Positions 6,152 through 12,122 of a stretch of DNA of 12,122 nt are shown here, one piece after another. The stretch comes from DATFEN01 sp035691285 (GTDB lineage Bacteria > Acidobacteriota > Vicinamibacteria > Fen-336), in assembly GCA_035691285.1 (NCBI GenBank), contig DASSJI010000160.1:1-12122 (forward strand). Reading direction: 5' to 3'. Numbering within the stretch: the first letter of the stretch is position 1; the number at the start of each line of letters is the position of its first letter. A model generated the notes under the pieces. It was not told the origin of the DNA. It worked only from the letters and a program-made list of their open reading frames with translations, and did not search any database. Both the position numbers and the translations under genes were made by a program.

Positions 6152-7342
6152 CTAGATCCCGAGGGGCAGGCGGATCCTGAAGCAGGCGCCCTTTCCCTCC
6201 GGCACCAGGTCCACCTGGCCGCCGTGGTCCTCGACGAAGCGGCGGGCCACCGCGAGGCCGAGGCCGGTGCCCCCCTTCTTGCCGTGGGTCACGAACGGCT
6301 CGAAGAGGCGGTCGCGAAGCTCGGGCGGGACCCCCGGTCCCTCGTCGCGCAGCTCGAGGACGAGGCGCCCGTCCACGACCTTGGCGTGGAGCCGGAGCAG
6401 GCCCTTGCCCCCCATCGCGTCGCGCGCGTTGGCGGCCATGTTGAAGAGGGCGCGGCGCAGCTTGTCGAGATCGAAGCTCGCCTGGCCCTCGTCGGGGAGC
6501 TCGTAGTGTCGCTCCACCGCGAGCCCTGGCAGCTCGGACTCGAGGCCCTCGCTCAGCTCCATCAGCATCAGGCGCAGCGGCATGCTGCGGCGCACGAGGT
6601 GGCCGCTGCCCCGGGCGAAGTCGAGGGTCTCGCACGTCATGCGCTCCAGGCGGTCCACCATGCGCGTGATCAGCTCGGCGCGCTCCTTGACCTCGGCCTC
6701 GGGAAGGCCGCCCTCGAGCAGGGTCTCGGCGTAGCCCCGGATCACGGTCATGGGTCCGCGGAAGTCGTGGGCGAGCATCCCGGCCATGGTGCCGAGAGCC
6801 GCCATCCGCTCGCTGGCGATCAGCTCGCGCTGGTAGAGGTGGTTCTCGATGGCCAGGGCCGAGCGCCGGGCCACGTCCTGCAGCAGCCGCACCTCGGCGT
6901 TTCGGAACGGCCGGCGCGAGCGGCGGCGCTCGCCGAGCACGATCATGCCCACGAGGCCCGAGCGCGCCTGGAGCGGGATGAGCGTCGTTCCTCCCTCCCC
7001 GCCCGTGTCGAGAAGCTGGCCCTCGGAGAGCAGGTAACGCGCGCGGGGCTCGCCCTCCCGGTCGGGCTGCGGCCGAACCGGGTGCGCCTGCGTCTCACCT
7101 GGGTTGAGCGAGTGGAACGTCTCCAGGCGTCGGTCCCAGAACAGGAGCGTCGCGAAACGCACCGAGGCGGCCTCGGGCAGCTCGCGCGTCAAGAGGCGGG
7201 CCAGGCCCTCGAGATCCGGCGCCTCGAGCGCGCGCGCGGCCAGGCGTCGGAGAGCCTTGCTGCGGGACTGCCGGGAGCCAACTAGGATTGACAGCGCTCG
7301 ACCCCGAATGATAATGATAAGGCGTCGGTTCGAGCCCACCAA
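6152..7342 (-). CDS. Soluble GAF-domain sensor histidine kinase
   Basis: A 396-residue kinase with no membrane segment. Residues ~30-170 look like a GAF sensor domain (LLFWDRRLETFHSL; TTLIPLQARSGLVGMIVLG; LLQDVARRSALAIEN). The dimerisation/phosphoacceptor helix follows: MAALGTMAGMLAHDFRGPM with His192, then IRGYAETLLEGG. The HATPase domain has the N-box NMAANARDAMGG (Asn301, Asn305), G1 DEGPGVP (Asp333), LFEPFVTHGKKGGTGLGLAVA (F and G2 boxes) and EDHGG. It would autophosphorylate and pass phosphate to a response regulator, but none is encoded in this window, so its partner lies elsewhere. The start is uncertain: TTG 7342 or GTG 7339 are the only candidates for over 40 codons, and the first ~20 codons run antisense through the AT-rich promoter of the divergent ABC operon (residues RLIIIIRG come from an AATGAT repeat). 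The gene ends in TAG. Confidence 0.87.
   Translation of the reverse strand: MVGSNRRLIIIIRGRALSILVGSRQSRSKALRRLAARALEAPDLEGLARLLTRELPEAASVRFATLLFWDRRLETFHSLNPGETQAHPVRPQPDREGEPRARYLLSEGQLLDTGGEGGTTLIPLQARSGLVGMIVLGERRRSRRPFRNAEVRLLQDVARRSALAIENHLYQRELIASERMAALGTMAGMLAHDFRGPMTVIRGYAETLLEGGLPEAEVKERAELITRMVDRLERMTCETLDFARGSGHLVRRSMPLRLMLMELSEGLESELPGLAVERHYELPDEGQASFDLDKLRRALFNMAANARDAMGGKGLLRLHAKVVDGRLVLELRDEGPGVPPELRDRLFEPFVTHGKKGGTGLGLAVARRFVEDHGGQVDLVPEGKGACFRIRLPLGI
7288..7315 (+). promoter_or_regulatory. Sigma-70-type promoter of the ABC operon
   Basis: TTGACA (7288-7293) is a perfect -35 hexamer and GATAAT (7310-7315) is one base from TATAAT, with a 16-nt spacer. They sit in the only AT-rich island of the region. 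Transcription would start near 7322, giving a leader of about 126 nt to ATG 7448. The promoter lies inside the 5' end of the divergent kinase frame, so kinase and ABC expression may interfere with each other. Confidence 0.65.
7307..7318 (+). repeat. Tandem AATGAT repeat (two copies)
   Basis: AATGATAATGAT, two head-to-tail copies of a 6-mer, overlap the -10 region of the promoter. The surrounding DNA is about 70 % GC, so the repeat is the AT-rich melting zone. A third partial copy (AA) follows. Confidence 0.7.
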
Positions 7343-7397
7343 GTCGCACAGGCTGAGCGGGTTAAGCGGACCGGGGGCTGCGTGTTCGCGCCGGCCC

Positions 7398-7425
7398 CGC
7401 TCGAGGCCCCGGAGGGGTCCGAGCG
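7398..7425 (+). promoter_or_regulatory. Strong hairpin in the 5' leader of the ABC operon
   Basis: CGCTCG (7398-7403) pairs with CGAGCG (7420-7425). After a single bulged A (7404), GGCCCC (7405-7410) pairs with GGGGTC (7414-7419, one G-U), around a GGA loop. This gives 12 pairs with a single bulge, ending 22 nt before ATG 7448. No T-tract follows, so it is not a classic terminator. It could protect the mRNA, or affect access to the GGAGAG ribosome binding site (7439-7444). Confidence 0.5.
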
Positions 7426-7447
7426 ATCACGAGAAAGCGGAGAGCGC

Positions 7448-8415
<968 letters not shown>

Positions 8416-8419
<4 letters not shown>

Positions 8420-9201
8420 CCGCCCTCAGGAACGTCTGGGCCCTGGTCGAGAAGGAGTGGCGCCACTACTTCGGCAGCCCCATCGCCTGGGTCGCCCTCT
8501 TCGTCTGGTCGATGCTGTTCGGGGTCTTCTTCACGGCCGCGCTCGGCTTCTTCGTGCGCCAGTCGGCCAGCATGCAGGCCTCGGAGTTCGGGCCGAAGCT
8601 CTCCCTCAACGAGTACCTGATCCGGCCGGTGCTCCACAACATGGCCGTGGTGGCGCTGTTCGTGGCGCCGATGCTGACCATGCGGCTCTTCGCCGAGGAG
8701 AAGCGCACCGGCACCATCGAGCTGCTCGCCACGTCGCCCATCACGGACCTCCAGATCGTCCTCGGAAAGTTCTTCGCCGCCGCCGGCCTCTACCTGCTCA
8801 TGATCCTCTCGGGGCTCTTGAACCTGCTGCTCTTGTGGATGTGGTCCGCGAATCCGCCCGAGTGGAAGCCCGTGCTGACCGCCGCCCTTGGGCTCCTGCT
8901 GTTCGGCTGCTGCTTCATAGCCCTCGGCACCTTCGTCTCGACGCTCACCCGCAACCAGATCGTGGCGGGCATCCTGTCCTTCTGCCTGTTCCTCGGCGTG
9001 TGGGCCCTCGACTGGTTCAAGGACCTCTCCCCCGGCACCGCTCTCGGCGACCTGTTCGGCTACCTGAGCGTCACCTCGCACCTCGAGGACCTCATGAAGG
9101 GCGTGCTGGAACTCAAGGACGTCGTCTACTACCTGAGCGTCATCGGCTTCGGACTCTTCATCTCCCACCAGTCGGTGGAGAGCCAGCGCTGGAGGGCGTG
9201 A
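8416..9201 (+). CDS. gldF: ABC-2 type permease, GldF-like
   Basis: A 261-residue inner-membrane protein with six likely membrane segments (about 22-46, 73-91, 115-142, 153-174, 181-199 and 233-251). The cytoplasmic loop after the second segment has LFAEEKRTGTIELLATSPIT (91-110), the hallmark of the GldF/ABC-2 permease family and the contact to the ATPase. The N-terminus EKEWRHYFGSPIAW is also typical. The start is GTG 8416, which overlaps the ATPase stop by 4 nt behind a near-perfect Shine-Dalgarno. The TGA stop is 7 nt from the next gene. Together with the ATPase it would form a dimeric transporter; the substrate is unknown. The frame is open further upstream (from 7804) but that part overlaps the ATPase and is shadow sequence. 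Confidence 0.9.
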
Positions 9202-9208
9202 GGCAGCC

Positions 9209-10792
9209 ATGAAAGCGATCGTCGACTTCCTCGCCCCCCTCGGGCTCGTGGTGGCCGTCGGCTCCACCGCCCTGCAGCGCGCCGGCAAGCTGCCCGGCGA
9301 CCACCGCTATTACCTCTACGGCGCCCTGTTCCTCGTGCTGCTCCACGTCGCGCTGCGCTTCGAGGACATCGTGAAGGCCGTGGGCCGCCGCCAGATGAAG
9401 TACGGCACCAACACCCTGGTGATGGTGCTCTCGGGCCTGGGCCTCCTGGCCGCGATCAACTACGTCGTCGCGCGGAACTCGAAGCGCTGGGACCTCACCA
9501 AGAACCAGCGCTACAGCCTCTCGGACCAGACCCGGAAGATCCTCGCCGCGCTCAAGGAGGACATCAAGGTCGTCTACTTCCAGAAGTCCGACCGCATGGC
9601 CGAGGGCCAGGACCGCCTGAAGGGCTACGAGAAGGAGTCGGCGCGCATCAAGGCCGAGTACGTCGATCCCGTCCAGAAGCCGATGCGGGCCAAGGAGTAC
9701 GAGGTCACCCAGGTCCCGACCGTGGTCCTGCAGCGCGGCGAGAAGCGCGAGAAGATCACGAACGACTCCGAGCAGGACATCACGAACGCGCTGATCAAGG
9801 TCACCCGCGACGCCAAGAAGACCGTCTGCTTCGTGGCCGGCGAGGGCGAGGCCGACATCGACGACTTCTCGGACCGGGGCTACTCGGCCGCCAAGGGCGC
9901 GCTCGCCAAGAGCCAGTACGAGACGAAGAAGGTCGTGCTGCTCCAGGAGGGCAGGATCCCCGAGGACTGCACGGTGGCGGTGGTGCCCGGCCCGCAGAAG
10001 GACCTGCTGCCTGCGGCGATCTCGGTGCTCCGCGACCACGTGAAGAAGGGCGGCAAGCTCTTCGTGATGGTCGAGCCCGAGATGAAGGGCTCCGCCTACC
10101 CGAACCTCACCGGCCTGCTCAAGGAGTGGAACGTCGAGACGACGAAGGACGTGGTCCTCGACGTCTCGCTGCAGAGCCAGCTCGCCGGCACCGGCCCGCT
10201 GATGCCGCTGGCGGCGCAGTACCCGTACCACGAGATCACGAAGGACTTCCGCCTGGCCACGGCGTTCCAGACGGCTCGCAGCATGAAGGCGGGCTCGGCC
10301 ACGACGCCCGGCGTCTCCGCGCAGAATCTCGTGGAGACATCCGCCCAGTCCTGGGCCGAGACCGACCTCTCGCTCAAGGAGCCGGTCCAGTTCGACGAAG
10401 GCAAGGACCAGAAGGGCCCGATCTCGCTGGCGGCGGTCGTCACCGTCGAGGAGCCCGAGCCTTCGCCGTCTCCGTCGCCCGCGCCGTCTCCTTCCCCCTC
10501 CCCGGCCGAGGACAAGCCGAAGAAGCCCCAGGGTCGCGTGGTGGCCGTCGGGGACGCCGAGTTCGCATCGAACGCATTCCTCGGCTTCCCCGGCAACCAG
10601 GACCTGTTCATGAACGCCGTGGCGTGGCTGGCCGAGGACGCCGACCTCATCTCGATCCGGCCGCGGGAGGCCGACGACCAGCGCCTGTTCCTCACCGCCG
10701 AGCAGCAGCGCGTGGCGTTCCTCGTCTCGCTCCTCGGCATCCCGGGTCTGTTCGTGGTGGCCGGGGTCTGGAGCTGGTGGAGGCGCCGGTGA
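9209..10792 (+). CDS. gldG: GldG-like auxiliary protein of the ABC system
   Basis: A 527-residue membrane-anchored protein of the GldG / DUF7088-DUF4350-like family (ABC-type uncharacterised transport, auxiliary component). Three N-terminal hydrophobic segments (about 6-22, 34-51 and 70-90) are followed by RWDLTKNQRYSLSDQT, the family signature. A periplasmic-side domain contains VYFQKSDRM, TVCFVAGEGEADI, VAVVPGPQKDL and GGKLFVMVEPEMKG, a GATase/ThuA-like flavodoxin fold. A Pro-Ser repeat linker (about 416-432) and a conserved end (GRVVAVGDAEFASNAFL, DLFMNAVAWLAEDADLISIRPRE) precede a last membrane helix (about 505-523) and basic WWRRR. GAGG lies 6 nt before ATG 9209, and TGA overlaps the next GTG. 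It is thought to work with the GldA-GldF transporter; its precise role is not established. Confidence 0.88.
   Translation: MKAIVDFLAPLGLVVAVGSTALQRAGKLPGDHRYYLYGALFLVLLHVALRFEDIVKAVGRRQMKYGTNTLVMVLSGLGLLAAINYVVARNSKRWDLTKNQRYSLSDQTRKILAALKEDIKVVYFQKSDRMAEGQDRLKGYEKESARIKAEYVDPVQKPMRAKEYEVTQVPTVVLQRGEKREKITNDSEQDITNALIKVTRDAKKTVCFVAGEGEADIDDFSDRGYSAAKGALAKSQYETKKVVLLQEGRIPEDCTVAVVPGPQKDLLPAAISVLRDHVKKGGKLFVMVEPEMKGSAYPNLTGLLKEWNVETTKDVVLDVSLQSQLAGTGPLMPLAAQYPYHEITKDFRLATAFQTARSMKAGSATTPGVSAQNLVETSAQSWAETDLSLKEPVQFDEGKDQKGPISLAAVVTVEEPEPSPSPSPAPSPSPSPAEDKPKKPQGRVVAVGDAEFASNAFLGFPGNQDLFMNAVAWLAEDADLISIRPREADDQRLFLTAEQQRVAFLVSLLGIPGLFVVAGVWSWWRRR
10458..10503 (+). repeat. Pro-Ser repeat linker in the GldG-like protein
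   Basis: Codons for PEPSPSPSPAPSPSPSPAE alternate Pro and Ser/Ala using CCG/CCC and TCG/TCT/TCC, so the DNA is imperfectly repetitive. It separates the two soluble parts of the GldG-like protein and is probably a flexible, exposed linker. Length may vary between relatives. Confidence 0.7.
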
Positions 10793-12122
10793 AGGGCACC
10801 TTCACCAAGACCGCCGTCCTCCTCGCGGTGGCCCTGGGCGTCGGAGCCTACGCGTACTTCGTCGAGCGCAAGAAGCCCGCCGGCGACGACAAGAAGAAGG
10901 AGGCGCTCTTCACCTTCGAGAACGCCAAGGCCAAGGAGTTCAGCCTGGAGCCGCGCCAGGGCGACGCGATCCGCCTCGTGAAGGAAGCGGGGAGCTGGAA
11001 GCTCGTGGCCCCGATGACGGCGCCCGCCGACGGAACCAGCGTCGACACGGTGCTGAACGCCCTCAACGGCCTGAACGTCGAGGAGGTGGTCGCCGAGACC
11101 CCCGCCGGCCTCGCCGACTTCGGCCTCGAGAAGCCCCTCGCCGTCGCCAGGGTGACGGTCGAGGGCCAGGCCAAGCCCCTCGTGCTCCGCGTGGGCGACA
11201 AGGCCCCCGACGGGAGCGGCGTCTACGCCCAGACCGAGGACAAGCCGCGCGTGTTCCTGATCGCCTCCTGGCTCCAGACCAACTTCGAGAAGAAGCCCTT
11301 CGACTTCCGCGACCGCGACCTCCTGCACCTGAAGCGCGACGACGTCCGCGCCCTCGAGGTCACGGGGCCGGAGGGCGGCTTCACGCTGGCCAAGAAGGAC
11401 GACGGGGAGTGGGGCTTCACGGCTCCGCTCGTGACCCGCGCCGGGCGCTGGTCGGTGGACGGTCTGCTCTCGACCCTGGAGGGGCTGCGCTTCGACTCGA
11501 TCGCCGACGAGGACGCTAAGGACCTGAAGCGCTTCGGTCTCGCGCAGCCCGCGCGGACCGTGACGGCATCCCTGGCCGACGGCAGCCAGCGCAAGCTCGA
11601 GATCGGCTCCTCGGCGGGAGAGAAGAAGTGGCATGCCCGCGACGCGCTCAAGACGCTCGTGGCCGTGATCCCCGGCGCCGTCGTCGACGATCTGGCCAAG
11701 GGCATGGCGGAGCTGCGCCAGAAGCGACTGCTCGACGTGTCCACGTGGGACGTGGAGGGCATCGAGGCCGAGGGGGAGAAAGGCAAGCAGGTCTACGCCC
11801 GCACCACGACCAAGGGCGACGGCGGGCTGGACGTGCGCAAGTGGAAGCGCACGGCCCCCGACGGGAAGGACCTCGAGACGAGCAAGGTCGAGGACGCGCT
11901 CTTCAAGATCGGCGGCCTGGACGTCGCCGAGTTCGTCGACGCCCCGAAAGCCGCGGAGAGCTACGGCCTCGAGAAGCCGGCCCTGCGCCTCACGCTGCGC
12001 ATGAGCGGCGGCAAGTCGTCGCCCTTCGTGGAGCTCGCGAAGAAGGACGGCTCCGTGTACGCCCGCCGCAGCGACGACAGCGCGGTCCTGAAGCTGGACG
12101 CGGCGAAGGCCGACGAGCTGGT
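10789..12122 (+). CDS. DUF4340 protein, 3' end outside the window
   Basis: At least 444 residues; the stop lies beyond the right edge. An N-terminal hydrophobic segment (TAVLLAVALGVGAYAYF, about 7-23) looks like a signal anchor, so the rest is probably outside the cytoplasm. Three copies of one module are visible at FGLEKP (Phe111), FGLAQP (Phe249) and YGLEKP (Tyr392), each followed by a beta-rich stretch ending in a residue like VFLI, VAVI or VLKL. The spacing of 138 and 143 residues gives the repeat length of DUF4340. Start GTG 10789 overlaps the GldG-like stop as GTGA, with GGTGGAGG upstream. DUF4340 genes commonly follow GldG-like genes, which suggests an extracytoplasmic partner of the transporter, but no activity is known. 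Confidence 0.88.
   Translation, partial: MKGTFTKTAVLLAVALGVGAYAYFVERKKPAGDDKKKEALFTFENAKAKEFSLEPRQGDAIRLVKEAGSWKLVAPMTAPADGTSVDTVLNALNGLNVEEVVAETPAGLADFGLEKPLAVARVTVEGQAKPLVLRVGDKAPDGSGVYAQTEDKPRVFLIASWLQTNFEKKPFDFRDRDLLHLKRDDVRALEVTGPEGGFTLAKKDDGEWGFTAPLVTRAGRWSVDGLLSTLEGLRFDSIADEDAKDLKRFGLAQPARTVTASLADGSQRKLEIGSSAGEKKWHARDALKTLVAVIPGAVVDDLAKGMAELRQKRLLDVSTWDVEGIEAEGEKGKQVYARTTTKGDGGLDVRKWKRTAPDGKDLETSKVEDALFKIGGLDVAEFVDAPKAAESYGLEKPALRLTLRMSGGKSSPFVELAKKDGSVYARRSDDSAVLKLDAAKADEL

Noticed and set aside
7275..7350. A normal tRNA gene ending in the GGTTCGAGCCC motif.
   Set aside because: The T-stem has two mismatches, no acceptor stem pairs with AAGTCGC, no anticodon arm folds and no CCA follows.
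7398..7425. Rho-independent terminator.
   Set aside because: The stem is strong but no T-run follows, and it lies inside a leader next to a ribosome binding site.

Overview
The window is very GC-rich (roughly 70 % by eye), densely coding bacterial DNA. There is a typical lipobox lipoprotein and UGA, UAG and GTG/TTG codons are used in the ordinary bacterial way. The style (overlapping GTGA junctions, a Gld-type ABC operon followed by a DUF4340 protein, a large PEP-synthase-like dikinase) suits high-GC soil or subsurface Gram-negative lineages such as Rokubacteria/Methylomirabilota, Acidobacteriota or deltaproteobacterial groups. That assignment is a guess; no marker gene is present.

Layout. 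Two blocks diverge from an AT-rich island and leader near 7.29-7.45 kb. The left block is all on the minus strand. Read from its promoter-proximal end it holds a GAF-type soluble histidine kinase (6152-7342), a small lipoprotein (5608-6150), a GT39/PMT-like membrane glycosyltransferase (4355-5611), a two-thioredoxin-fold protein disulfide oxidoreductase (3577-4239), a multi-pass acyltransferase-like membrane protein (2485-~3576) and a PEP-synthase/rifampin-phosphotransferase-type dikinase that runs off the left edge (<1-2456). The right block is on the plus strand: a GldA-like ABC ATPase (7448-8419), a GldF-like permease (8416-9201), a GldG-like substrate-binding-fold protein (9209-10792) and a DUF4340 protein with three internal repeats that runs off the right edge (10789->12122). 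They overlap or nearly touch and read as one operon behind a TTGACA-16-GATAAT promoter and a leader with a strong hairpin.

The outstanding observation is in the oxidoreductase. A conventional reading splits it into two fragments (142 and 63 codons). In one unbroken frame they are joined by a single UGA at the first position of the C-terminal active site, giving Thr-Pro-Thr-UGA-Pro-Tyr-Cys-Pro where relatives have CPYC. Exactly 11 nt after the UGA lies a 17-nt stem-loop with GGUC at its apex, the same spacing, size and loop as the selenocysteine insertion element of E. coli fdhF. At least six neighbouring genes end in UGA, so UGA is a normal stop here. The best reading is an intact 220-residue selenoprotein, Sec143-Pro-Tyr-Cys146, of the protein disulfide oxidoreductase (PDO) family. 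Its N-terminal thioredoxin unit has lost its own CxxC, so the Sec/Cys pair would be the only active site.

How the genes work together is only partly visible. The right block is a coherent gliding-type ABC transport/secretion module whose substrate cannot be deduced. The left block is a run of co-directional envelope and redox genes with no obvious single pathway.
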